Below are positions 17,216-25,734 of a stretch of 64,000 bases of DNA, piece after piece. Below the pieces are notes generated by a model that saw only the letters and a program-made list of their open reading frames with translations, searched no databases and had not been told where the DNA came from. The position numbers were made by a program, and so were the translations under genes. The stretch's first letter is position 1. Every line of letters begins with the position of its first letter. Location: the NCBI RefSeq assembly GCF_019880555.1, contig NZ_JAINVU010000001.1, positions 372,001 to 436,000 on the forward strand. Reading direction: 5' to 3'. The stretch is from Hephaestia mangrovi. Lineage in GTDB: Bacteria > Pseudomonadota > Alphaproteobacteria > Sphingomonadales > Sphingomonadaceae.

Positions 17216-17464
17216 TTGAAGCAGAGTTTTCCGCCGGTCGGCGAGGGGGCACCCGCCAAGCCGCTGTCGGCGGATTTCGCGGTGATGCTGGTCGGGGTCG
17301 CGGCGCGTCAGGCGGCGAGCCCGACGGCGGTGCTGGCACATGAGGACGTGCCGGTTCCGCCGAAGGAAGGATTGCTGGCGCCGCAGCATGGCGCGTTCAA
17401 CCAGGCCGTCGCAGACGACCTGAAACGATGGAAGGAGACTTCGACGGGACGACCCGACGAATGA
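17216..17464 (+). CDS. Small hypothetical protein upstream of sciP
   Basis: A frame of 82 residues with a TTG start at 17216, preceded by a strong AGGGGGAG site about 8 nt upstream. The sequence is low in Arg runs, with an Ala/Val/Pro-rich middle and a helical, charged C-terminus (FNQAVADDLKRWKE). It has no signal peptide or membrane segment. I do not recognise a family. It lies 98 bp before sciP on the same strand and could share its transcript. Without it, 17076-17562 would be an unusually long empty spacer. Reality is likely but not certain because of the rare start codon. Confidence 0.45.
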   Translation: MKQSFPPVGEGAPAKPLSADFAVMLVGVAARQAASPTAVLAHEDVPVPPKEGLLAPQHGAFNQAVADDLKRWKETSTGRPDE

Positions 17465-17562
17465 ACAAACGATTTACCTACCCGTTTCAGGGCATCTTCA
17501 ATCCTGCCCAATAGGGCGTGTTTCAGGAGTAACCCGGAGCCCCCGCTCCCAATGAGGACCGC

Positions 17563-17862
17563 ATGATCGAGAATCAGAAAATCCGTCCCGCAAAGGTAAT
17601 CGGCCCGCTCGGCGAGGCACTGACGGTCGACACGTTGCCGCCGCCCGACACGACCCGTTGGGTGGTGCGGCGCAAGGCCGAGGTGGTCGCCGCGGTCAAC
17701 GGTGGCCTGCTGACGGTGGACGAGGTTTGCGATCGCTACAGCCTCACGGTCGAGGAATTCGCCAGCTGGCAGCGCGCGATCGATCGGTCCGGCATGCCTG
17801 GTCTGCGCGTCACCCGGATCCAGCATTACCGCTCGCTCTACGAGCGGCAGCAGAAATATTGA
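17563..17862 (+). CDS. sciP: SciP, CtrA inhibitory protein (DUF1153)
   Basis: A protein of 99 residues, nearly all of it the DUF1153 domain. Recognisable stretches are KVIGPLGEALT, LPPPDTTRWVVRRKAEVVAA, YSLTVEEFASWQRAID and GMPGLRVTRIQHYR. In Caulobacter, SciP binds CtrA at promoters and blocks recruitment of RNA polymerase, switching off CtrA-activated genes in G1. It contains a helix-turn-helix-like fold (about residues 55-85). A GAGGA ribosome site precedes the ATG. The target CtrA is encoded about 39 kb away in the same window. I see no CtrA-type TTAA box just upstream. Confidence 0.93.
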   Translation: MIENQKIRPAKVIGPLGEALTVDTLPPPDTTRWVVRRKAEVVAAVNGGLLTVDEVCDRYSLTVEEFASWQRAIDRSGMPGLRVTRIQHYRSLYERQQKY

Positions 17863-17997
17863 CGGGTTTGCTTTGATATCGTGCGGCGCCGTTTGATGGC
17901 GCCTCACCCAATTGAAACGCCACCGGAACTAATCCCGCAGTCGCGCGTCCTTCCCGCAGCCCCGGTCATTCGGGTGAAATAACGGAGGGACGAGACC

Positions 17998-18252
17998 ATG
18001 ATCGGTATCATCGTGTGGCTTATCGTCGGTGGCGTCGTCGGCTGGCTCGCCAGCCTGGTGATGCGGACCGACGCGCAGCAAGGCATTCTGCTCAACATCG
18101 TCGTCGGCATCGTCGGCGCATTCATCGCCGGGCTGATCTTCGGCGGTGGCATCAATCAGGCGATCACCGTCACGACGTTCATCACGTCGCTGATCGGCGC
18201 GATCATCCTGCTGGCGATCGTCAACCTGATCCGTCGCGGCAGCGTGCGCTAA
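17998..18252 (+). CDS. GlsB/YeaQ/YmgE family small membrane protein
   Basis: A protein of 84 residues, almost entirely hydrophobic, with three helices (about 2-20, 29-50 and 56-78). It shows the Gly-rich family pattern: IIVWLIVGGVVGWLAS, then NIVVGIVGAFIAGLIFGG. The family (often called transglycosylase-associated or GlsB) is linked to general stress, but its biochemical role is not established. It sits in the inner membrane. An ACGGAGGGACG ribosome site precedes the ATG. The gene ends 29 bp before a strong hairpin terminator. Confidence 0.9.
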   Translation: MIGIIVWLIVGGVVGWLASLVMRTDAQQGILLNIVVGIVGAFIAGLIFGGGINQAITVTTFITSLIGAIILLAIVNLIRRGSVR

Positions 18253-18281
18253 CCCGCCGCTGAGGCACAAAGCGATTCATC

Positions 18282-18315
18282 GGGGCCGCTCGTGGACGAC
18301 ACGAGCGGCCCCTTT
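18282..18315. terminator. Bidirectional intrinsic terminator
   Basis: Perfect 13-bp arms (GGGGCCGCTCGTG and its complement) with loop GACGA, followed by TTT on the plus strand. It sits between the convergent GlsB-like gene (ends 18252) and SIMPL gene (ends 18320), so it probably serves both, though the T-tracts are short. Confidence 0.75.
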
Positions 18316-18319
18316 CGCA

Positions 18320-19042
18320 TCATTTGAGCAGGAAGCGGACGGACAAAGTCACGGTGACGTCGGTGGTGCCCGGCTCGATCGCAGTGTCGGCCTGCGGCGC
18401 GGCGGCGACGCGGGCGTACATCACCGGGCGGGGCGGCGGGCTGCCGGCATTTTCGCCATTCTCGTCGATCGAGACGATGCGCGACACGCTGAGCCCGGCG
18501 GCCTTGGCATAGAGTTCGGCGCGGGCGCGCGCACGGGCGACGGCATCGGTGCGCGCTTCATCGAGCGCGGCATCGGGGTTTTCGAGGCTGAGGTTGGGGC
18601 CGTCGATCTGGTTTGCCCCCTGCGCGACCAGCGCGTCGAGGATGCTGCCCGCCTTCTTGATATCGTGGAACTTCACCGAAACGGTGTTGGTTGCCTGATA
18701 GCCAGTGATCGCCGGCGGCTGATTGTCGGCATAGCGATATTGCGGGTTGAGCCGGACTGTCGAGGTGGCGATGTCGCGGCTTTCGACGCCGGCCGACTTA
18801 AGCGCGGCGAGCACCTTGGCCATCCGCGCGCTGTTGTCCGACAGCGCGGCGGCGGCCGTCGCGCCCTGCGTCACCACCCCGGCATCGATCGTCGCGAGAT
18901 CGGGGGTGCGCGTCGTTTTGCCGGTGGCGGTCACGTCCAGGATCGTGCCATCGGGCAGGATCGCCGGCGTGGTCTGCGCGGCCGCGGCGCCGGCTGCCAT
19001 CGGAATTGCGGCGAGCGCCGCCAGTGTCATCCATGCTCGCAT
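18320..19042 (-). CDS. SIMPL domain (DUF541) periplasmic protein
   Basis: A protein of 240 residues from the ATG at 19042, chosen for its AGGGGAG ribosome site and because it starts a clean signal peptide (MRAWMTLAALAAIPM, cleavage near AAAQ). The mature part is a SIMPL/YggE domain: ILDVTATGKTTRTPDLATI at the start, then RYADNQPPAITGYQATNTVS, the usual central motif, and a DAR..A region. YggE proteins are periplasmic or outer-membrane associated and are linked to oxidative stress protection. The mechanism is not known. It is monocistronic and divergent from the RND pump genes. Confidence 0.9.
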   Translation of the reverse strand: MRAWMTLAALAAIPMAAGAAAAQTTPAILPDGTILDVTATGKTTRTPDLATIDAGVVTQGATAAAALSDNSARMAKVLAALKSAGVESRDIATSTVRLNPQYRYADNQPPAITGYQATNTVSVKFHDIKKAGSILDALVAQGANQIDGPNLSLENPDAALDEARTDAVARARARAELYAKAAGLSVSRIVSIDENGENAGSPPPRPVMYARVAAAPQADTAIEPGTTDVTVTLSVRFLLK

Positions 19043-19245
19043 GATGTCTCCCCTGTGCTGTGATGTGCGATGATGCTCCCATGTCAGCCGGGGAGGCAAC
19101 CGCGGCTGAACGGTGCGAGCAGCTTTTATTCACCTTCCAACGGAAAATGCGCCGCTGGCGTAACGGGTTCCGAACCGCGGGCCGCCAATCGAGCGCTTGC
19201 GGACGGGAGCGAAAGCGGGCAAGATTCGCGCGCCCGAAAGATCGC

Positions 19246-19274
19246 TTGAGCTCGGTGCTATATTTCTCTAATAC
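19246..19274 (+). promoter_or_regulatory. Candidate sigma70 promoter of the RND efflux operon
   Basis: TTGAGC (-35), a 17-nt spacer, and TAATAC (-10). It lies 40 bp upstream of the adaptor gene at 19314, in the only AT-rich stretch of the 271-bp divergent spacer between the SIMPL gene and the pump. The rest of that spacer shows no gene. Confidence 0.5.
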
Positions 19275-19313
19275 ACCAATTGACGCAGCGACGGCCAAAG
19301 CCGGGACGGGGAT

Positions 19314-20498
19314 GTGACGCAAATGAATTACGAACCGGGGCAGATCGGGGACAGCGACCGGCTGGCGCTTCCTGATTATGAGGAGCGGCCGCGGCGGCGG
19401 CGCTGGATCCTCGGCGCGTTGATCGTCGTGGTGGTGCTGATCGCCGGTTACCTGCTGTTCGGGCGCCACGACAAGCCGGCCGCGACCGCGGCTGCGGGCG
19501 ACCAGGTGCCGTCGGTCAGCGTGATCGTGCCAGGGCGGCAGACCGTATCGCACCTTATCACGGCGACCGGTTCGCTGGCGGCGCGGCGCGAAATGCCGGT
19601 AGGCGTCGCCGGGCAGGGTGGCATGATTACCAAGGTGCTGGTCGATCCCGGCGACTGGGTGAAGGCCGGCCAGGTGTTGGCGACGATCGACAGTTCGGTG
19701 CAGGTGCAGACCGCCGCGTCGCTCGCGGCGCAGGTGAAGGTTGCCGAATCGGATGCGCGGCTCGCCCAGGCCAATCTCGACCGCGCACAAAAGCTGGTCA
19801 GCGACGGATTCATCTCCAAGGCCGATATCGACCAGCTTACGGCGACGCGTGATGCGGCGATCGCCAAGGTGCATGTCGCCCAGGCGCAGCTCGCCGAGAC
19901 GCGCGCGCAGAACGCCCAGCTCGACATCCGCGCGCCGTCGGCCGGCCTGGTGCTGACGCGCGGCGCCGAGGCGGGCCAGATCGTCAACCAGACCAGCGGC
20001 GGGCTGTTCCGCATGGCCAAGGATGGCGAGATGGAGCTCGACGCGGTGCTGAGCGAGGCCGATCTCGCGCAGGTTTCGGTCGGCGTGCCGGCGCAAGTGA
20101 CCCCGGTCGGCTCGAGCAAGTCTTATGCGGGGCATGTCTGGCAGGTCGAGCCGGTGGTCGATCCGCAGACGCGGCAGGGCATCGCCAAGATCGCGATCCC
20201 CTATAACAAGGATCTGCGCCCCGGCGGCTTCGCCACGGCGACGATCCATGCCGGCGCCAGCCAGGCCCCGATGCTGCCGCAATCCGCGGTGCTGAGCGAC
20301 GACAAGGGCAATTACGTGCTGATCGTCGATGCCGACGACAAGGTCGAGCGGCGCGACGTCAAGACCGGCGTCGTTTCCGACAGCGGCGTCGCGATCGCCA
20401 GCGGGCTGAACGGCACCGAGCATGTCGTGCGGTCGGCCGGCGCGTTCCTCAACGCCGGGCAGAAGGTCGACCCCAAGCTCGTCAAATCGGAAAGCTGA
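19314..20498 (+). CDS. RND efflux periplasmic adaptor (membrane fusion protein)
   Basis: A protein of about 394 residues. The start is the GTG at 19314 or the ATG at 19323; a GGGACGGGG stretch lies just upstream of both. One transmembrane anchor (about 27-48) replaces the lipobox of AcrA-type proteins. Then follow a lipoyl half (VGVAGQGGMITKVLVDPGDW), a coiled-coil hairpin (about 125-190), the second lipoyl half, a beta-barrel (SVGVPAQVTPVG) and a membrane-proximal domain. It links the RND pump encoded 6 bp downstream to an outer-membrane channel. No channel gene is adjacent, so the NodT protein at 10642 or another one may be shared. Confidence 0.92.
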   Translation: MTQMNYEPGQIGDSDRLALPDYEERPRRRRWILGALIVVVVLIAGYLLFGRHDKPAATAAAGDQVPSVSVIVPGRQTVSHLITATGSLAARREMPVGVAGQGGMITKVLVDPGDWVKAGQVLATIDSSVQVQTAASLAAQVKVAESDARLAQANLDRAQKLVSDGFISKADIDQLTATRDAAIAKVHVAQAQLAETRAQNAQLDIRAPSAGLVLTRGAEAGQIVNQTSGGLFRMAKDGEMELDAVLSEADLAQVSVGVPAQVTPVGSSKSYAGHVWQVEPVVDPQTRQGIAKIAIPYNKDLRPGGFATATIHAGASQAPMLPQSAVLSDDKGNYVLIVDADDKVERRDVKTGVVSDSGVAIASGLNGTEHVVRSAGAFLNAGQKVDPKLVKSES

Positions 20499-20504
20499 TC
20501 GGCG

Positions 20505-23500
20505 ATGAACTTCCGCAACATTTCCGCCTGGTGCATCCGCAACCCGGTGCCGCCGATCGTCCTGTTCATCGCGCTGACGCTGGCCGGGATCGTCAGCTTC
20601 ATGACGATGGACGTCGACAACGATCCCGACATCGATTTCCCGATCGTGTGGATCGACATCAACCAGCCGGGCGCCGCGCCTTCCGAGATGGAGACGCAGA
20701 TCACCCAGAAGGTCGAGGCGGCGGTGCGCAGCCTGCAGGGCATCGACCAGCTGACCTCGACCGTCACCGAGGGCGATTCGCAGACCATCGTCCAGTTGCA
20801 GATCGGCACGCCGATCGATCGCGCGGTGGAGGATGTGCGCAGTGCGTTGCAGCAGATCCGCGGCAATCTGCCCGAAGGCATCCTCGAGCCGCAGGTCGGC
20901 CGCGCCAACACCACCGATCACGACCTCGCCAGCTATTCGGTGTCGGCCACCGACATGACGCTCGAGCAATTGAGCTGGTATGTCGATAACGACGTGGCCA
21001 AGGCGCTGCTGTCGGTGCCGGGCATGTCGGCGGTCAACCGCAACGGCGGGGTGACGCGCGAGATCCGCGTGATCCTCGATCCCGTCCGGCTGCAGGCGCA
21101 GGGGCTGACCGCCGATCAGGTCAACCAGCAGCTCAGGCTCGTCAACATGAACGCGGCGGGCGGCACGGCGGAGATCGGCGGGCTGCAGCAATCGGTGCGC
21201 GTGCTGGGCAATGCGCGGACCGCCTATGACCTCGGCCAGACGCAGATCGCGGTCGGCGGGCGGACGATCAAGCTGGCCGATATCGCGACGGTGAAGGATC
21301 TCTACGCCGATCCCACGTCGTCATCGAAGATCAACGGCCGCCAGGTGGTGAGCTTCGATTTCCAGCGCGCCAAGGGCTTTTCCGACGTCTCCGTGTTCCA
21401 CGGCGCCGAAGCAAAGCTGAAGGAGTTGGAGAAGGAGAACCCGAAGGTTCATTTCGAGCTGCTCAACAACAACGTCAAATATGCCGAAGAACAGTATAAG
21501 AGCGCGATCGATGCGATGATCGAAGGCGCGTTCCTCGCCGTCGTGGTGGTGTTCGTGTTCCTGCGCGATTGGCGTGCGACGGTGATCTCCGCGCTGGCGA
21601 TCCCCTTGTCGGCGATCCCGACCTTCTGGTTCATGGACTTGCTGGGCTTCACGCTCAACCAGATGACGCTGCTGGCGCTGAGCCTGGTGGCGGGCGTGCT
21701 GGTGGACGACGCGATCGTCGAGATCGAGAACATCGTGCGCCACATGCGGATGGGCAAATCGGCCTATCAGGCGGCGATCGATGCCGCCGACGAGATCGGG
21801 CTTGCGGTGCTGGCGACGACCATGTCGATCGTCGCGGTGTTCCTGCCGGTTGGCCTGATGCCGGGCATTTCCGGGCAGTTCTTCAAGAATTTCGGCCTCA
21901 CCGTGGTCGCCGCGGTGCTGATGAGCCTGGCGGTGGCGCGCATGGTGACGCCGATGATCGCGGCCTATTTCCTCAAGTCGTTCGGCCATGCCAGTCACGG
22001 CGAGGGGCGGTTGATGGACTGGTATACGGCGACGCTGCGCTGGACGCTCAGGCATCGTTGGGTGCCGATGGTGGCCGCGATCGGCTCGCTGGTCCTGACC
22101 GTCGCTTGCTTCATGATGCTGCCGATGACCTTCCAGCCCGATCAGGACCAGGACACGGTGCGCGCCAACGTGCTGATGCCGCCGGGCAGCACGCTCGAGC
22201 AGACCGAGGGGGTGGTCAATCACGTCGCCGCGCTGCTCAAGGCGCAGACGCACGAAGTGACCAAGGTTTACCAGCGGTCGTTCATCGGCAACGGCCGGGT
22301 CGACGCGACGCTGGCCGACGATCGCCCGATGACCAGCTCCGAATTCCAGCGGACGCTGGGGCCGACGCTGGCCAAGATTCCCGACGCGCAGGTGACGTTC
22401 AGTTCGCAACAGGGCTTTGGATCGAGCGGGCGCGACCTGACGGTGGTGCTCGGCGGCGAAGACCCCGAGACGCTGAACCGCGCGGCGGTCAAGCTGGTCG
22501 AGCAGATGGGCAAGCTGCCGATGGTGGTGGCGCCGCGGATCACCGGCGACCTGCAGCGGCCGGAAATCCAGATCAAGCCGCGGCTCGACCTCGCTGCCAA
22601 TCTGGGCGTGACGACCGAGGCGCTGTCGAGCGCGATCCGCATCGCGACGATCGGCGATATCGAGCAGAACAGCGCACGCTTCTCGCTTTCCGACCGGCAG
22701 ATCCCGATCATCGTGTCGCTGCCGCAGAGCGCGCGGTCGAAGCTGAGCAATATCGAGAACCTGCCGGTGCAGACGTCGAGCGGCGGCTCGGTGCCGCTGA
22801 GCCTGGTCGCCGATATCAGCTACGGCGCGGGCCCGACGCAGATCGATCGGCTGAACCAGGAACGTCAGCTGACGGTCGGCGCCGATCTGCGCGCCGGCGT
22901 GGTCAGCAGCGTGGCGATGAAGGCGATCCACAACCTGCCGATCATGCAGCACCTGCCGCAGGGCGTGCACGAAATGACGGTGGGCCAGGCCAAGTGGCAG
23001 GCGGAGATGATCAGCAACTTCATCACCGCGGTGATCTCCGGCGTGTTCCTGGTGTTCGCGGTGCTGGTGCTGCTCTATCGCCGCTTCCTGGCGCCGTTCG
23101 TCAACATGGGATCGCTGTTGCTGGCGCCGCTGGGCGGCTTGCTGGCGCTGCTCGTTGTCGGCGATCCGGTGTCGATGCCGGTGTTCATCGGCCTGCTGAT
23201 GCTGCTGGGCATCGTCGCCAAGAACTCGATCCTGCTGATCGATTTCGCGCTGGAGGAGATGAACAAGGGCGTCGACCGGTTCACCGCGATCGTCGATGCC
23301 GGGCACAAGCGCGCGCAGCCGATCGTGATGACGACGGTGGCGATGGTGGCCGGCATGGTGCCGACCGCGATCTCGCTTTCCGGCGATGCATCGTGGCGCG
23401 CGCCGATGGGCATCACCGTGATCGGCGGCCTGACGCTGTCGACGCTGTTGACGCTGCTGATCGTGCCGGCGGGCTTCAGCCTCGCGGTCGGCGCCGAACG

Positions 23501-23639
23501 CTGGATCGGGCCGCGGCTCGGCCGCCGCCTGCTCAACTATCAGCCGGGCGAGGACGGCACGCCGGTGATCGATCAGAAACCGGGCCCGCGCCCGATCGGC
23601 TATCATGGCGACGAGGACGCACCAGAGCCCGCGGAATAA
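20505..23639 (+). CDS. RND multidrug efflux permease (HAE1-like)
   Basis: A protein of 1044 residues with the twelve-helix, two-porter-domain RND layout. Helix 4 carries the proton-relay pair in GVLVDDAIVEIEN (about residue 400). The second half has the repeat signature IGLLMLLGIVAKNSILLIDF (about 900-920) and PIVMTTVAMVAGMVPTA. It should export hydrophobic toxic compounds using the proton gradient as a homotrimer. Some features (short soluble domains, WYVDNDVAKALLSVPGMSAV region) place it nearer the MdtB/MdtC-like or uncharacterised efflux branch than AcrB proper. It follows its adaptor by 6 bp. Confidence 0.94.
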   Translation: MNFRNISAWCIRNPVPPIVLFIALTLAGIVSFMTMDVDNDPDIDFPIVWIDINQPGAAPSEMETQITQKVEAAVRSLQGIDQLTSTVTEGDSQTIVQLQIGTPIDRAVEDVRSALQQIRGNLPEGILEPQVGRANTTDHDLASYSVSATDMTLEQLSWYVDNDVAKALLSVPGMSAVNRNGGVTREIRVILDPVRLQAQGLTADQVNQQLRLVNMNAAGGTAEIGGLQQSVRVLGNARTAYDLGQTQIAVGGRTIKLADIATVKDLYADPTSSSKINGRQVVSFDFQRAKGFSDVSVFHGAEAKLKELEKENPKVHFELLNNNVKYAEEQYKSAIDAMIEGAFLAVVVVFVFLRDWRATVISALAIPLSAIPTFWFMDLLGFTLNQMTLLALSLVAGVLVDDAIVEIENIVRHMRMGKSAYQAAIDAADEIGLAVLATTMSIVAVFLPVGLMPGISGQFFKNFGLTVVAAVLMSLAVARMVTPMIAAYFLKSFGHASHGEGRLMDWYTATLRWTLRHRWVPMVAAIGSLVLTVACFMMLPMTFQPDQDQDTVRANVLMPPGSTLEQTEGVVNHVAALLKAQTHEVTKVYQRSFIGNGRVDATLADDRPMTSSEFQRTLGPTLAKIPDAQVTFSSQQGFGSSGRDLTVVLGGEDPETLNRAAVKLVEQMGKLPMVVAPRITGDLQRPEIQIKPRLDLAANLGVTTEALSSAIRIATIGDIEQNSARFSLSDRQIPIIVSLPQSARSKLSNIENLPVQTSSGGSVPLSLVADISYGAGPTQIDRLNQERQLTVGADLRAGVVSSVAMKAIHNLPIMQHLPQGVHEMTVGQAKWQAEMISNFITAVISGVFLVFAVLVLLYRRFLAPFVNMGSLLLAPLGGLLALLVVGDPVSMPVFIGLLMLLGIVAKNSILLIDFALEEMNKGVDRFTAIVDAGHKRAQPIVMTTVAMVAGMVPTAISLSGDASWRAPMGITVIGGLTLSTLLTLLIVPAGFSLAVGAERWIGPRLGRRLLNYQPGEDGTPVIDQKPGPRPIGYHGDEDAPEPAE

Positions 23640-23650
23640 CGACGGACTTG

Positions 23651-23676
23651 AACAATCCCTCGTTTCGGGGATTGTT
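23651..23676 (+). terminator. Hairpin between the RND pump and the DUF445 gene
   Basis: Perfect 9-bp arms AACAATCCC and GGGATTGTT with an 8-nt loop. It lies 11 bp after the pump stop and 6 bp before the DUF445 start codon at 23683. The tail (TCGCTG) is poor for an intrinsic terminator. The downstream arm contains the only purine-rich stretch (GGGGA) that could serve as ribosome site for the next gene, so it could equally hide that site. Confidence 0.4.
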
Positions 23677-23682
23677 TCGCTG

Positions 23683-24942
23683 ATGAATCCGTTCGCTCCA
23701 CCGTCGCGCGCCGAGCCGCCTCCATCGGCACTCGTGCGGATGCGGCTGGTGGCGACCGGGCTGCTGGTGCTGATGGCGGCGCTGTTCTTCATCGCGCGGG
23801 CGCTGGAAGCACGGCATCCGGGCTTCGGCTATCTGCAGGCGTTCGCGGAAGCGGCGATGGTCGGCGGGCTCGCCGACTGGTTCGCCGTCACAGCGCTGTT
23901 CCGCCATCCGCTGGGCCTGCCGATCCCGCATACCGCGATCGTGCCGCGCAACAAGGATCGCATCGGCGATACGCTTGCAGCCTTCCTGCGCGCCAATTTC
24001 CTCACCCCCCAGGTGGTCGCGCGACGGATGCGGCGGGTCGACGTCGCCGGGACGATCGGGCGGTTCATGGCCGCGCCGCCGGCGGGCGGGCGCCTGTGGA
24101 AGGGGGGATCGCGGCTGATCGCCGACATACTCGAATCGCTCGATCAGAAGCGGCTGGGCAGCATGGTGAAATCGGCGCTTGCCGGGCAATTGCGCGAGAT
24201 GGATATCGCGCCGCTGCTGGGGCAGGCGCTGCACGCGGCGATGGCCGAACGGCGCCATGTGCCGCTGATCGACGCGGTGATCCGCTGGACGCATCGCGCG
24301 CTCGCCGCCAATGAGCAGATGATCCGCGACATGGTGCAGGAACGCGCCGGCACGCTGTTGCGCTGGACCGGGCTCGACGAGACGCTGGCCAACAAGATCA
24401 TCGACGGGCTCGACAAGCTGGCGCGCGATCTCGCCCGCGATCCCGATCACCCGATCCGGAAGCGCGCCGAAGAGGCGCTCGAGCTGCTCGCCTATGATCT
24501 GCAGCACGATCCGAAGATGCGCGAGCGGGTGATGCGGATGAAGGCCGAGCTGCTCGATAACCCGGCGGTCGAGAGCTGGTGGCTGAGCGTCTGGGAGCAG
24601 GCGCGCGGCGGGCTGTTGAAGATGGTGCGGCGGCCCGATGCGGCGATGGCCGGCCAGTTCGGCGAGGCGATCCGGCAATTGGGCGAGACGCTGCAGCGCG
24701 AGCCGCGGCTGCGGCTGACGATCAATCGCTTCGTGCGCCGGGCGGCGGTCGGCCTCGCGGCGGATTATGGCGACGGGATCGTGCGGCTGGTGTCGGAAAC
24801 GGTGCGCAGCTGGGATACGGGGACGGTGACGCGCCGGCTGGAGAATGCGGTCGGCCGCGACCTGCAATATATCCGCGTCAACGGCACGCTGGTCGGCGGG
24901 CTGGTGGGGCTGGTGATCCACACGGTGGACGTGCTGTTGTGA
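23683..24942 (+). CDS. DUF445 family membrane protein
   Basis: A protein of 419 residues from the ATG at 23683. An N-terminal helix (about 20-40) is followed by the DUF445 core, with typical phrases AEAAMVGGLADWFAVTALFR, HTAIVPRNKDRIG and FLTPQVVARR. A long helical soluble part leads to a C-terminal helix (VNGTLVGGLVGLVIHTVDVL). The family resembles the B. subtilis YheB/YtaF-adjacent DUF445 proteins, whose function is unknown. It would sit in the inner membrane with a large soluble domain. It is on the same strand as the pump, 43 bp after it, but separated by a hairpin. It ends 10 bp from a convergent gene. Confidence 0.9.
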   Translation: MNPFAPPSRAEPPPSALVRMRLVATGLLVLMAALFFIARALEARHPGFGYLQAFAEAAMVGGLADWFAVTALFRHPLGLPIPHTAIVPRNKDRIGDTLAAFLRANFLTPQVVARRMRRVDVAGTIGRFMAAPPAGGRLWKGGSRLIADILESLDQKRLGSMVKSALAGQLREMDIAPLLGQALHAAMAERRHVPLIDAVIRWTHRALAANEQMIRDMVQERAGTLLRWTGLDETLANKIIDGLDKLARDLARDPDHPIRKRAEEALELLAYDLQHDPKMRERVMRMKAELLDNPAVESWWLSVWEQARGGLLKMVRRPDAAMAGQFGEAIRQLGETLQREPRLRLTINRFVRRAAVGLAADYGDGIVRLVSETVRSWDTGTVTRRLENAVGRDLQYIRVNGTLVGGLVGLVIHTVDVLL

Positions 24943-24952
24943 CCGCAGGCGA

Positions 24953-25627
24953 TTATCGCTCCCAGTCGACGATCGTCCAGCCGCGCTTCTTTGCCAGCGC
25001 CTTGAGCGGCCCGTGGGCATTGACCGCGAATGCTTCGTCGGCCCAGGCCAGCGCGGGCGCGTCCGAGACGTGATCGGAGTAGAAACGGATGTGCGCCGCA
25101 CGGCGATCGATCTTCTCGGCGGCGAGCCAGGCCTGGATGGCGCGCAGCTTCGCGGGCCCATAGACATTGTCGCCCATCATCTTCGCGCCGAGCCAGCCGG
25201 CGTCGTCGAACTCCGATTCGGTGGCGATGACGTCATCAAAGCCGAGGCGGTGCGCGATCGAGGCGGCGTAGAAGCGATACGAGGCTGTCGCCATGACGAG
25301 CCGATAGCCGGCGGCGCGATCGGCCTCGATCTGCTCGCGCGCGCCCTGAAAGACGCCGCTCGCGACGACCCGATCGGCGAAGGCGGTTGCCGCGCGATCG
25401 ACCGCTTCGGGCGCCAGCTTGCCGCCGAGCAGGAGCCGTTGCATCGTCTGCTTGAGCCCGGCGCGATCGACCAGCCGCGCGGTATAGCCGAGCATCGCGA
25501 ACGCCACCGCGGGCGCGAGCAGCAGCCGCCAGGGCGCGTGACGGCGAGCGGTCGACAGCAGGAACGGTGTCCAGGTTGGCGCATGGGTGATCGTGCGATC
25601 CATGTCGTAGATGGCAAGCTTGGTCAT
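24953..25627 (-). CDS. HAD-IB family phosphatase
   Basis: A protein of 224 residues. HAD motif I is YDMDRTIT (nucleophile Asp8, general acid Asp10), motif II the Thr/Ser in VMATASY, motif III a lysine in the KLRAIQ region, and motif IV SDHVSDAP. The helical cap between motifs I and II is that of the HAD-IB subfamily (SerB/PGPase-like). It should hydrolyse a small phosphate ester in the cytoplasm; the substrate is not predictable. It is divergent from the Mla operon and convergent with the DUF445 gene. Confidence 0.88.
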   Translation of the reverse strand: MTKLAIYDMDRTITHAPTWTPFLLSTARRHAPWRLLLAPAVAFAMLGYTARLVDRAGLKQTMQRLLLGGKLAPEAVDRAATAFADRVVASGVFQGAREQIEADRAAGYRLVMATASYRFYAASIAHRLGFDDVIATESEFDDAGWLGAKMMGDNVYGPAKLRAIQAWLAAEKIDRRAAHIRFYSDHVSDAPALAWADEAFAVNAHGPLKALAKKRGWTIVDWER

Positions 25628-25734
25628 GGCGCCGCCTTAGAGGCCGATGCGCCCGCGTGGAAGGGGCGGTGGCGGAGCGCGCAATCGTGTGGGCGCCGCG
25701 AAGTGCTTGCCGATCCAGCCACTTTGCACCATGG

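Noticed and set aside
18798..23792. Two very long minus-strand frames (about 800 codons each) opposite the RND pump genes
   Set aside because: They mirror the RND adaptor and permease, consist of His/Arg/Asp/Gln-rich text, and show no family features.
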